Shown here: positions 33,327 to 41,967 of the stretch, one piece after another | Layout: every line of letters begins with the position of its first letter | Numbering within the stretch: the first letter of the stretch is position 1 | Source of the DNA: Streptomyces sp. CNQ-509 | GTDB lineage: Bacteria; Actinomycetota; Actinomycetes; Streptomycetales; Streptomycetaceae | Reading direction: 5' to 3' | NCBI RefSeq assembly: GCF_001011035.1 | Contig: NZ_CP011492.1 | Coordinates: 6,503,447-6,567,446 of the forward strand | Length of the DNA stretch: 64,000 bases | Program-made: the position numbers and the translations under genes | Notes under the pieces: model-generated | Told to the model about the DNA's origin: nothing | Database searches by the model: none | The model's input: the letters and a program-made list of their open reading frames with translations, nothing else

Positions 33327-34811
33327 CTATCCGGCGTCCTCGGTCGTGACGAAGTCGCGGTCCGCCACGGACGTGCCCTCCGGCGTGCCCTGAAAGATCC
33401 AGTAGCCGGACTTCCCCGGCGGGTCACCCGCGCGGAACGTGCCGACGACCAGGTCGTCGTCCCCGTCCGTGTCGAGGTCGGCGAGGTAGAGCTGCCAGCC
33501 GAAGAAGTGGTCCGCGTTCCGGCGCAGCCCCGGCTCCGCCCCCACGTCCTGCGCCACGACGACCTGCGTGCCGGCCACGGCGAGACCGCCGGGGCCGCCC
33601 AGGGTCACCGCGACCTCGCCCTCGCCGCCGCTCGGGGAGTGGGACGTGGCGAGGTCGTCCGTCCCGTCGCCGTTCACGTCGCCGACGACGACGGCCAGGC
33701 CGACCCGCCGGCCCAGCTCGACGGCCTTGCGGCCGCCCCCCGGACCCTCCGGGCTGCCGTAGACCACGACGGCGTCCCCCAGCCACCCCCGGGCGACGAT
33801 GTCGTCCGTCCCGTCGCCGTCGAAGTCGCCGGCCACGAGGGGAGTGGCTCCGTCGCGCGACCCGGAGGTGACGCCGGGCACGGCGCCGGCGAGCCGCAGC
33901 CCTTCCGGCGTTCCCCGGTAGAGCGCGGCGTCGACGACCTCCTCCGGCATGTCCTCCTCGAAGCGCACGTCCTCCTCGTCGTACGTGGCCTTGGTGACCA
34001 GGTCGTCGCGGCCGTCGCCGTCGAAGTCGCCGACGGCCACGTCGGTGACGGACGCCCAGCCGCCGAAGCCCACGTCGGTCCCCGTCTCGCCGCGCGGCTT
34101 CCCGCCGGCGCGGTCGAGGGGGCCGCGCAGCACGGTGGCGGGCTGGGCGTGCATGTCGTACTCGCCCCCCGAGACGGCGAGCGTGAGCAGGTCGGGGGTG
34201 CCGTCGCCGTCGAAGTCGCCCACGGCGGCGGCCGGGTCGGCGTCCCGGGGGAGGTCGGTGGCGGCCACCGGGCCGTCGGGACCGCCCCAGAGGATGCGCT
34301 GCCGGCGGGACTGGGAGCCGTCCGGGCCCCGTACCCCGCGGACGAGGACGTCGGCGTACCCGTCGTCGTCGAGGTCCCCGGTGAGCTGGACGGAGAAGTC
34401 GTGGCCCACGGGATACTGCGACTGCGGGCCGTGTGGCGGGTAGCAGCCGGTGAGCGGGAAGGCGGCCGACGGGTCCGGGCCGCCGGCCGCGGCGCGGAGC
34501 ACGAAGCGGTTGTTGCGCCACTCCGTGCCCGGGTTCGCCGGGACCTTGTACCAGCCGTTGGCCACGACGTCGGCGTGCCCGTCGCCGTCCACGTCGTCCC
34601 GGTGTGCAGGGCCGCCGGCCCGGCCGGAGGCGCCGCCGTCCCGGTCGGAAGCGAACGTACAGTCGGCCGCCACCTCCTCCTCCCCCTCCCCGTCCCCGCC
34701 CCCGTCCCCGCCTCCGCCTCCGCAGCCCGCCGCCAGCAGGGCGGCCGGGAGCACGACGGCCGCGAGTATCCGTCCCGATGCGGCGATGGCGCCGCCTGAG
34801 CGCACGTACAT
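33327..34811 (-). CDS. FG-GAP/VCBS-repeat lipoprotein
   Basis: 494-residue exported protein. The signal peptide ends in lipobox LAAGC, so it is membrane-anchored, followed by a Gly/Asp/Glu spacer. The body contains at least six repeats with calcium-binding DxDxDGxxD loops, for example DVDGDGHADVV, DFDGDGTPDLL, DFDGDGRDDLV, DFDGDGTDDIV, DVNGDGTDDLA and DTDGDDDLV. These are integrin-alpha-like FG-GAP repeats that fold into a beta-propeller. Probably a surface binding protein; partner unknown. Convergent with the NUDIX gene by 13 bp. Confidence 0.88.
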   Translation of the reverse strand: MYVRSGGAIAASGRILAAVVLPAALLAAGCGGGGGDGGGDGEGEEEVAADCTFASDRDGGASGRAGGPAHRDDVDGDGHADVVANGWYKVPANPGTEWRNNRFVLRAAAGGPDPSAAFPLTGCYPPHGPQSQYPVGHDFSVQLTGDLDDDGYADVLVRGVRGPDGSQSRRQRILWGGPDGPVAATDLPRDADPAAAVGDFDGDGTPDLLTLAVSGGEYDMHAQPATVLRGPLDRAGGKPRGETGTDVGFGGWASVTDVAVGDFDGDGRDDLVTKATYDEEDVRFEEDMPEEVVDAALYRGTPEGLRLAGAVPGVTSGSRDGATPLVAGDFDGDGTDDIVARGWLGDAVVVYGSPEGPGGGRKAVELGRRVGLAVVVGDVNGDGTDDLATSHSPSGGEGEVAVTLGGPGGLAVAGTQVVVAQDVGAEPGLRRNADHFFGWQLYLADLDTDGDDDLVVGTFRAGDPPGKSGYWIFQGTPEGTSVADRDFVTTEDAG

Positions 34812-34932
34812 GGCGGACCAGTCTGCGGCCTCCGGCGCACGGGCACGTCACGTTCCGGTCAGGGTCGCGTTCCGTCCCGTGCGCCTCCCGCGCCCCCATG
34901 CGCCCACCCGCCAACGCGCCGCCGCGCGCCGC

Positions 34933-35553
34933 TCAGTGCTCCACGGCCAGCCGGATCCCCAGCGCCACCAGCACCGTGCCGGACACCTGCTCCAGCCGCT
35001 TGCGCACGCCCGCCCGCGACAGCAGCCCCTTCAGCCGCCCCACGAACCACACGTACACCGCGTACCAGCCGACCTCGTACACCGCCCACAGCGCTGCGAA
35101 CACGACCGTCGTCGCCAACTGCGGCGCCGACGCGGGCACGAACTGCGGCAGGAACGACATCGCGAAGATGCCCACCTTCGGATTCGCCAGGTTCAGCAGC
35201 AGCCCCGAGCGGTACGCCCGCCACGACGTGACCTCGGGCCCCGCCCGGTCCGCGAACTCCGCCACCGTCCCCCGCCGCGCCGCGCGCAGCGCCTGCACCC
35301 CGAACCAGATCAGCACCGCCGCGCCGACCCAGCGCATCACGTCGTAAGCCATCTGCGACGCCGCCAGCAGCGCGGTGAGCCCGAACGCGGCGACCGTGCC
35401 CCACAGGAAGACCCCCGTTTCGTTGCCCAGGACGGTCATCATCCCGGCGCGGCGGCTGTGCATCGAGTTGCGGATGATCAGGACCGTGCTGGGTCCCGGC
35501 GTCGCGGCGATCAGCGAGCAGGCCCCGAGGAAGGCGAGGAGTGTCGTGAGCAT
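34933..35553 (-). CDS. LysE/RhtB-family amino-acid exporter
   Basis: 206-residue membrane protein with about six hydrophobic helices. The family opening is SLIAATPGPSTVLIIRNSM (ATPGP is the LysE signature), followed by GNETGVFLWG and LLLNLANPKVGIFAMSFLPQF. Members export amino acids or related metabolites such as threonine or homoserine lactone. The ATG at 35553 has CAGGATGG upstream. Divergent from the bile-acid-type symporter with 97 bp between starts. Confidence 0.9.
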   Translation of the reverse strand: MLTTLLAFLGACSLIAATPGPSTVLIIRNSMHSRRAGMMTVLGNETGVFLWGTVAAFGLTALLAASQMAYDVMRWVGAAVLIWFGVQALRAARRGTVAEFADRAGPEVTSWRAYRSGLLLNLANPKVGIFAMSFLPQFVPASAPQLATTVVFAALWAVYEVGWYAVYVWFVGRLKGLLSRAGVRKRLEQVSGTVLVALGIRLAVEH

Positions 35554-35650
35554 GCGCCATCCTGGGCCGGACGCAAGCGGAGGCGCCATCGAATTAACGA
35601 GACCTCTCCGGCATGGACAGCGCGCCGCGCGCCCCGGCAGGCTGGTGCGC

Positions 35651-36574
35651 GTGAACTCCCCGGTAACGACCGTCATGATGCCCGTCGTCCTCGCCGTCAT
35701 CATGTACGGCCTCGGGCTGGGCCTCACGCTCGCCGACTTCCGGCGGGTGAAGCACCACCCCCGGGCCGTCGCCGTCGCGCTGCTCTGCCAGGTCCTTCTC
35801 CTGCCCGCCGCCTGCTTCGGGCTGGTGCTGGCCTTCGACCTGGCGCCCGCGTACGCGGTGGGGATGATGCTGCTCGCCGCGTCGCCCGGCGGGGCCGTCG
35901 CCAACTACTACAGCCGGCTCTTCGGCGGCGACGTGGCCCTCAACATCACGCTCACCGCCGTCAATTCGGCGCTCTCGCTCTTCTCCCTGCCGCTGATCGT
36001 CAACTTCTCGCTGGAGTACTTCGACGTCGGCCGCGACTCCCTCGGGCTCAACTACGACAAGATCCTCCAGGTCTTCGCGATCGTGCTGATCCCCGTCGGG
36101 CTCGGCATGGTCACCAGGACCCGCGCCCCGCGGGTGAGGGAGCGCATCGACCGGCCGGTGCGGGTGGCGTCCCTGTTCGGGCTCTTCCTGGTGATCGTCG
36201 GCGTGGCCTGGGCGGAACGGGACCGCATCACCGACTCGTTCGTGGACCTCGGGCCGATCACGTTCCTCTTCACGCTGGTCTCGCTGGCCGTCGGCTACGG
36301 CGCCACCCGGCTGGTGCGCGCCGCGCACCCGCAGGCCGTGGCGTGCTGCTTCGAGATCGGCATGCACAACGTGGGCCTGGCCATGACCATCGCGATCAGC
36401 CCCACCCTGCTGGACAGCACCGCGATGGCCATGCCGGGCGCCGTGTACGCCGTCCTCAGCTACGTCGCCGCCACCGCCGTGGGCTACGCGCTGCGGGCCA
36501 TCAGTCCGGAAGCCGCCGCACGTCGCCGGGGCCCAGCTCGCGCACCGAGCGGTGACCGGACAGCCCCAGGGTGA
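35651..36574 (+). CDS. Bile acid:sodium symporter (BASS) family transporter
   Basis: 307-residue membrane protein with about nine or ten helices. BASS family features are MMLLAASPGGAVANYYSRLFGGDVALNITLTAVNS (the sodium-binding region) and CFEIGMHNVGLAMTIA. Bacterial members take up bile acids, keto acids such as pantoate or pyruvate, or other organic anions. The GTG at 35651 has CAGGCT seven bases upstream and no ribosome binding site, so it may be leaderless. The last 74 bp overlap the 3' end of the convergent lactate-oxidising enzyme gene, which could link organic-acid uptake and oxidation by position only. Confidence 0.88.
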   Translation: MNSPVTTVMMPVVLAVIMYGLGLGLTLADFRRVKHHPRAVAVALLCQVLLLPAACFGLVLAFDLAPAYAVGMMLLAASPGGAVANYYSRLFGGDVALNITLTAVNSALSLFSLPLIVNFSLEYFDVGRDSLGLNYDKILQVFAIVLIPVGLGMVTRTRAPRVRERIDRPVRVASLFGLFLVIVGVAWAERDRITDSFVDLGPITFLFTLVSLAVGYGATRLVRAAHPQAVACCFEIGMHNVGLAMTIAISPTLLDSTAMAMPGAVYAVLSYVAATAVGYALRAISPEAAARRRGPARAPSGDRTAPG

Positions 36575-37670
36575 GGTCGAGGTCGGCGAGCAGGCTGCGC
36601 AGCACGTGCGTGACGCCCGCCTCGCCGCCGTGCGCGAGGCCGTACGCGTACGGCCTGCCGTACAGCACCGCACGCGCGCCCAGCGCCAGGGCCTTGAGCA
36701 CGTCGGCCCCGGTCCGTACGCCCGAGTCGAAGAGCACCTCGACCCGGTCGCCGACCGCCGCGGCGACCTCCGGCAGCACGTCGAGCGACGCGACCGCGCC
36801 GTCGACCTGCCGGCCGCCGTGGTTGGAGACGACGACGCCGTCCATGCCCGCGTCCGCGGCCCGGCGGGCGTCGTCCGGGTGCTGGACGCCCTTCAGCAGG
36901 ATCGGCCCGTCCCAGTGCTCCCGCAGGAAGGGCAGCCGGTCCCACGTCCGGTCCTTGCCGGTGAACATCGGCACCCAGCGCAGCACCGCCGCGCCCAGGT
37001 CCTCCTCCGGCGGCTTCTCGAGCCCTGCGCGGAACGCCGGGTCGGAGAAGGCGACGGCGGTGCCGACGCCGCGGATGAACGGCAGGTAGGCGGCGTCGAG
37101 ATCGCGCGGGCGCCAGGCCAGCGTCCAGGTGTCGAGGGTGACGACGAGCGCGGTGAAGCCCGCGGCGCGGGCGCGCGCCAGGATGCTGACGCACACCTCG
37201 TCGTCGTTCGGCCAGTAGAGCTGGTACCAGCGCGGGCCCGCGCCGCTCGCCTCGGCGACCTCCTCGATGGTGTACGAGGAGGCCGTGGACATCACCATCG
37301 GGAGGCCGAGGGCGGCGGCGGCGCGGGCCGTGGCCAGTTCGCCGTCGGGGTGCACGATCGACTGCACCCCGACGGGCGCCAGCAGTACGGGCGCGGGGAG
37401 CGCGGTGCCCAGCACGGTGGTGGCCGGGCTCCGCTCGGTGGCGCCGGTCAGCATGCGCGGGACGAGGCGGACCCGGTCGAACGCCGACCGGTTGGCCCGG
37501 GCGGTGGCGCCCGAGCCGGCCGCGCCCGCGACGTACCAGAACGGACCGTCCGCCAGCCGCTCGCGCGCGGACTGCTCCAGCGCGGTGAGGTCGGTGGTGA
37601 ACGGCGGCAGCTCATCCGCCAGCCCGTTCAGATAGATCTCGTTCTGGTAGTTGCCGAACGGCAGGTTCAT
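36501..37670 (-). CDS. FMN-dependent alpha-hydroxy-acid oxidase (lactate 2-monooxygenase-like)
   Basis: 389-residue TIM-barrel FMN enzyme. The catalytic His284 and Arg287 lie in SNHGGRQVDG, Lys260 in ILLKGVQ, and an N-terminal Tyr in YVAGAAGSGAT. The extended middle region and the opening FGNYQNEIYLNGL resemble lactate 2-monooxygenase of actinobacteria, which turns L-lactate into acetate and CO2, rather than the shorter lactate oxidase. The ATG overlaps the MMPL transporter stop by 4 bp. The 3' end overlaps the convergent BASS gene by 74 bp. Confidence 0.88.
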   Translation of the reverse strand: MNLPFGNYQNEIYLNGLADELPPFTTDLTALEQSARERLADGPFWYVAGAAGSGATARANRSAFDRVRLVPRMLTGATERSPATTVLGTALPAPVLLAPVGVQSIVHPDGELATARAAAALGLPMVMSTASSYTIEEVAEASGAGPRWYQLYWPNDDEVCVSILARARAAGFTALVVTLDTWTLAWRPRDLDAAYLPFIRGVGTAVAFSDPAFRAGLEKPPEEDLGAAVLRWVPMFTGKDRTWDRLPFLREHWDGPILLKGVQHPDDARRAADAGMDGVVVSNHGGRQVDGAVASLDVLPEVAAAVGDRVEVLFDSGVRTGADVLKALALGARAVLYGRPYAYGLAHGGEAGVTHVLRSLLADLDLTLGLSGHRSVRELGPGDVRRLPD

Positions 37671-39961
37671 CGGCGGCTCCCTTCGGCCAACGGAGAGTCT
37701 GCGGGAACCGGCGGCGGAACGCTACCCATCGGTACCGGCTGCGGCTCGGCATGCTCCAGGTCGGGCAGCCGGCGCAGCGCCTTCGGGAAGTACCAGTTGC
37801 GCTCGCCGAGCAGCGCCATCACCGCCGGCAGCAGCACGCCGCGGATGATCGTCGCGTCGATCAGCACGGCGGTCGCCAGGCCGACGCCCATCTGCTTCAT
37901 GGACTGCATCGACAGCGTGCCGAAGATCGAGAACACCGCGACCATGATGACGGCCGCGCTGGTCACCACGCCCGCGGTGGTGATCACCCCGTGCGAGATG
38001 GCGTCCGCGGTGCTCCGCCCCTGCGCCCGCGCCTCCTTGATCCGCGAGACCACGAACACGTGGTAGTCCATGCTCAGCCCGAAGAGGATGACGAAGAGGA
38101 AGAGCGGCAGCCAGGCGACGATCGCCCCGACCCCCTCGGCGCCGACCAGGCCCGCGCCCCAGCCGTGCTGGAAGACCATCGTCAGCACGCCGTACGCGGC
38201 GCCCACCGACAGCAGGTTGAGCAGGATCGAGGTGACGGCGATCGTCAGCGACCTGAAGGCCATCAGCATCAGCAGGAAGGCGAAGGCCACCACGAAGAGG
38301 AAGACCGGCACCACCGCGCCGACGAGCTGGTCGTTGAAGTCCTTGCTCCCCGCGACCTGGCCGCCGACCGGCGCCTCCACGCCGTCCACCGCCTCCAGCG
38401 TCACCGGCCGGATCTCGTCGCGCAGCAGCGCGAGGCTCTTCTCCGCCTTGTCCTGGTCGGAGCCGCCGACGAGGGGCACCTCGATGATGGCGACGTTCTT
38501 CTCGTCGTAGACCTGGATGTCGATCGGGCCCTTGGAGGCGCCCGTGTCCAGCGCCTGTTCCTCGAAGTCGACGATGGCCTCGCGGACCTCGGGCGCGTTG
38601 ATGTCGTCGGCCCTGACGACCACCTCGGCGGGGTCGGAGCCGCCGGGGAACGCCTCGTTGATCCGGTCGTAGGTCTGCACGATCGGCAGCGAGTCGCCGA
38701 ACTCCTGGTCCAGCGTGAGGTTCGCGGTGTTCATGCCCACCGCCGGCAGGGCGATCGCCGCGAGCGCGCCGGTGGCCACGATCACCGCGGCCTTCGGCCG
38801 GCGCAGCACGCGCGTCAGCACGGCCCGCCACACCCGGCTCTCGCCGCCGGCGTTGGTCCTGCCGCGCTTGAGCCGCGCCAGGAACGGCACCCGGCCCTTC
38901 TCGACCCGCTCGCCGAGCAGCGACAGCATCGCCGGCAGCACGGTCACCGAGCCGACCATGGCCACCGCGACCACCATCAGCGACGCGACGCCCATCGCCG
39001 CGAAGTCGGCGAGGCCGGTGAAGAGCATGCCGCACATCGCGACGATGACCGTGATGCCGGAGACCAGCACCGCCCGCCCGGAGGTGGCGGCGGCGATCTC
39101 CAGCGCGGTCCGCGCGTCCCGGCCCCTGGCCCGCTCCTCGCGCTCGCGGCGCAGGTAGAAGAGGCAGTAGTCGACGCCGACGGCGAGCCCCACCAGCAGC
39201 ATCACCGAGTCGGCGACGTCGCTCATCGGCTGCACGTGGCTGACCACGCCCATCAGGCCCATCGTGGCCACGATCGCGGTGATCGCCAGCACCATCGGCA
39301 GCAGCGCGGCCACGAAGGCGCCGAAGACGATGAGCAGGATGCCGAACGCGATCGGCACCGCCGAGTACTCCGCCTTCTTGAAGTCCTCGCCGAAGGCGTC
39401 GTCGAAGGTCTTCTCCATGCTGGCGCCGCCGATCTCCTCGATCAGCAGGCCCCGCGGCCCGTGCGCGTCCTGGACCTCCGCGACCGCGTCGGTCACCGGC
39501 TCCACCCGGTCCGCCGCGGTCTCCGGGTCGCCCTTCATCCGGAACTGGACCAGCGCCGAGCGCCCGTCCGCGGAGATCGTGTCGCTCTCGTACGGCGAGA
39601 CGACGTCCGTCACCTCGCCGGTGCCCTCGACGGCCCGCACGACGTCCTCGACGGCGGTGCGGAACTCGCTCGCCGACGCCTTCGGCCCGCCCTGCCGCGA
39701 CTGGACGAGCACGCTCTCCCCGACCGGCTCGTCCACGCCCGCGTCTTCCAGGATCTTCGCGGACCGCCCGGTCTCGCCCGGGACCTCCTCGCTGTCGCTG
39801 ACCTCCGCCCGCCCCGCCGCGGAGCCGGCGACCGTCGCCAGCACCACGAACAACACCCAGATACCCACCGCGGCCCAGCGGTGGGTGACGCTCCAGCCGC
39901 CGACGGCCGCGGCGACGCCCTGGCGCCGCTTCGTGTGCCTCGGCGCCCTCGGTGCCCCCAT
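37667..39961 (-). CDS. MMPL-family RND-type transporter
   Basis: 764-residue membrane protein with two similar halves. In each half a first helix is followed by a large external domain and a five-helix bundle. Characteristic segments are LLVGLAVGVDYCLFYLRRERE in the first half and ILFGLSMDYHVFVVSRIKEAR in the second, both GxxxDY-type proton relay motifs. MMPL proteins export lipids, siderophores or drugs. The ATG at 39961 has GGGAG about seven bases upstream. It is followed by the lactate-oxidising enzyme with a 4-bp overlap, an unusual operon partner. Confidence 0.92.
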   Translation of the reverse strand: MGAPRAPRHTKRRQGVAAAVGGWSVTHRWAAVGIWVLFVVLATVAGSAAGRAEVSDSEEVPGETGRSAKILEDAGVDEPVGESVLVQSRQGGPKASASEFRTAVEDVVRAVEGTGEVTDVVSPYESDTISADGRSALVQFRMKGDPETAADRVEPVTDAVAEVQDAHGPRGLLIEEIGGASMEKTFDDAFGEDFKKAEYSAVPIAFGILLIVFGAFVAALLPMVLAITAIVATMGLMGVVSHVQPMSDVADSVMLLVGLAVGVDYCLFYLRREREERARGRDARTALEIAAATSGRAVLVSGITVIVAMCGMLFTGLADFAAMGVASLMVVAVAMVGSVTVLPAMLSLLGERVEKGRVPFLARLKRGRTNAGGESRVWRAVLTRVLRRPKAAVIVATGALAAIALPAVGMNTANLTLDQEFGDSLPIVQTYDRINEAFPGGSDPAEVVVRADDINAPEVREAIVDFEEQALDTGASKGPIDIQVYDEKNVAIIEVPLVGGSDQDKAEKSLALLRDEIRPVTLEAVDGVEAPVGGQVAGSKDFNDQLVGAVVPVFLFVVAFAFLLMLMAFRSLTIAVTSILLNLLSVGAAYGVLTMVFQHGWGAGLVGAEGVGAIVAWLPLFLFVILFGLSMDYHVFVVSRIKEARAQGRSTADAISHGVITTAGVVTSAAVIMVAVFSIFGTLSMQSMKQMGVGLATAVLIDATIIRGVLLPAVMALLGERNWYFPKALRRLPDLEHAEPQPVPMGSVPPPVPADSPLAEGSRR

Positions 39962-40137
39962 CGTCCTTCTCCCTCGTGCGCGGCGGCGGCACACTGCCCC
40001 CACCTGCCGATACGACGCTAGAGAAGGCCGGGTGCGGACCCCATCGTGCTGGCTGGTGAACCCGATGGTGCTCAGCTCCACCGAAAGAAGGGGGGATAAC
40101 CCCACCCCGGAGGAGTCATGTCCCTTACACGCATCAC

Positions 40138-40186
40138 GCCGGGGACCGTTCCGGGCCCGGATTTCAGGCCCGGAACGGTCCCCGGC
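40138..40186 (-). terminator. Perfect 20-bp-stem terminator of the first sulfur ABC operon
   Basis: GCCGGGGACCGTTCCGGGCC (40138-40157) pairs without mismatch with 40167-40186 around a 9-nt loop. It begins 25 bp beyond the permease stop codon. It is the strongest hairpin in the window. A short plus-strand ORF with a good GGAGG site (ATG 40118) runs into it but has no recognisable product. Confidence 0.85.
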
Positions 40187-40211
40187 GGGTTCTCAGGGGA
40201 GCCGGCTCGCG

Positions 40212-41144
40212 TCAGCGCGCCACGAGCAGCCCCCTGTTGCGCAGCACCCGGCGCTCCAGCGGGCCGAACACCAGCAGCTCGATGGCGACGCCGACGATGA
40301 GGATCAGCAGGATCGCGTTGAGCACGATCGCCATGTCCTGGTAGCCGCGGCCGGTCTCCAGCAACTGACCCAGGCCCACCCCGAGGTCGGGGGAGGTGGC
40401 GATGATCTCGGCGGCCATCAGCGACCGCCAGGAGAACGCCCAGCCCTGCTTGAGCCCGGCCAGATAGCCGGGCAGCGCCGCCGGCAGCAGCACGTGCCGT
40501 ACGCCGTGCAGCCCGGCGGCGCCGATGACCTGGCCGGCGCGGAGATACAGCGGCGGGATCTGGCCGATGCCGGCGACCAGCCCGTTGGCGATCGACGGGA
40601 CGGCGCCGAGCAGCACCACCGCGTAGATCATCGACGGGGTGAGGCCGAACCAGATGATCGCGGCCGGCACCCAGGCCACCGACGGCAGGGACTGCAGCCC
40701 GGTGAGGACCGGGCCGATCGCGGCGCGGACGAACGGCACCTTGGCGACGATCAGGCCGAGCGGGGTGCCGATGGCGATGGCGATGAGGAAGCCGAGCACG
40801 CCGCGGGAGAGGCTCGTCCAGATGACGTCGAAGAGCGTGCCCTCGTACCACTGGTCGGCGAGCGCGTCCCAGACCTGGCCGGGGCCCGGCAGCTGGTAGT
40901 CGGGCTTGACCTCCAGCACGTACAGCAACTGCCAGACGGCCACGACGAGGGCGACCGCGATGATCGGCGGCAGCACCTTCTGCAGCAGCACCTGGCGCAG
41001 CGGGGTACGTGAAGCGGTCCTGGTGTCGAGGGCGTCGAGGCCCGCTTCGAGCCCGGCGAGGCGGGCGGCGGAGTCCTCACCGGACTTCGCCCCGGACTTC
41101 GCGCCGGACGTGCCGGTGCTGCCGGTGGTGTCAGTGCTTGCCAT
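40212..41144 (-). CDS. ABC transporter permease (SsuC/TauC type)
   Basis: 310-residue inner-membrane permease. After a Ser/Gly-rich cytoplasmic N-terminus there are about six helices. The EAA-type loop is at GAAGLHGVRHVLLPAALPGYLAGLKQGWAFSWRSLMAAE. This is the nitrate/taurine/sulfonate class of permease. The ATG overlaps the ATPase stop by 14 bp. It is the third gene of a lipoprotein-ATPase-permease operon; a sulfonate or similar sulfur source is the likely substrate given the region (inference). Confidence 0.9.
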   Translation of the reverse strand: MASTDTTGSTGTSGAKSGAKSGEDSAARLAGLEAGLDALDTRTASRTPLRQVLLQKVLPPIIAVALVVAVWQLLYVLEVKPDYQLPGPGQVWDALADQWYEGTLFDVIWTSLSRGVLGFLIAIAIGTPLGLIVAKVPFVRAAIGPVLTGLQSLPSVAWVPAAIIWFGLTPSMIYAVVLLGAVPSIANGLVAGIGQIPPLYLRAGQVIGAAGLHGVRHVLLPAALPGYLAGLKQGWAFSWRSLMAAEIIATSPDLGVGLGQLLETGRGYQDMAIVLNAILLILIVGVAIELLVFGPLERRVLRNRGLLVAR

Positions 41145-41934
41145 GGCGGCGGATCTCCTCTCGCAGCTCTTCCGTGATCTCCAGTGAGAGGTTGGCCACC
41201 TCGGTGTCCTCGATCCGGCGCGGCTGCGGGATGTCGATGGTCCACTCCCGGGCGATGCGCCCGGGGCGGGAGGACATGAGGATCACGCGCTCGGCGAGCT
41301 TGACGGCCTCGCGCACGTTGTGGGTGACGAAGAGCACGGAGACCTTCGTCTCCGCCCAGATGCGGGTCAGCTCGTCGTGCAGGACGTCGCGGGTGATGGC
41401 GTCGAGCGCGGCGAACGGCTCGTCCATCAGCAGCAGCTTGCTGTCCTGCGCGAGCGAGCGGGCCAGCGCGACGCGCTGGCGCATGCCGCCGGACAGCTCG
41501 TGCACCCGCTTGCCGTACGCGCCGCCCAGCCGGACGAGTTCGAGCAGGCGCTCCGCCTCGGTGCGGCGCTCGGCCTTGCCGAGCCCGCGCATCCTCAGCG
41601 CCAGCTCGACGTTCTTGCCCGCGGTCAGCCATGGGAAGAGGGCGTGCTCCTGGAACATCAGCGCCGGACGCTGGCCGCCGGGTATCTCGATGGTCCCGGC
41701 GGTCGGCGCGTCCAGGCCGGCGACCAGGTTGAGCAGGGTGGACTTGCCGCATCCCGACGCGCCGAGCAGCGTGACGAACTCGCCCGGCGCGACGTCGACG
41801 GTGACGTCGTCGAGCACCAGGAGCCGAGCCCTCGGGCGCCCGAACGTCTTGGACACGTGCGTGATGCGGGCCGCGGGCCCGTCCCCGGCCTGCGCGGAGC
41901 CGGCCGGGGCGTCGTCGGTGATGGCGGTGGACAT
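41131..41934 (-). CDS. ABC transporter ATP-binding protein (SsuB/TauB type)
   Basis: 267-residue ATPase. Walker A is GASGCGKST, Q loop MFQEHALFPW, signature LSGGMRQR, Walker B LLLMDEPFAALD, and the switch region is FVTHNVREAV, wording typical of the NitT/TauT group. The ATG at 41934 has GGAGG eight bases upstream; the GTG nine bases earlier would lie inside that site. The gap to the lipoprotein stop is 33 bp, so it is cotranscribed. Confidence 0.92.
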   Translation of the reverse strand: MSTAITDDAPAGSAQAGDGPAARITHVSKTFGRPRARLLVLDDVTVDVAPGEFVTLLGASGCGKSTLLNLVAGLDAPTAGTIEIPGGQRPALMFQEHALFPWLTAGKNVELALRMRGLGKAERRTEAERLLELVRLGGAYGKRVHELSGGMRQRVALARSLAQDSKLLLMDEPFAALDAITRDVLHDELTRIWAETKVSVLFVTHNVREAVKLAERVILMSSRPGRIAREWTIDIPQPRRIEDTEVANLSLEITEELREEIRRHGKH

Positions 41935-41967
41935 CTCTTGCACCTCCCGGAGGTGAGGCGGGCAGAG

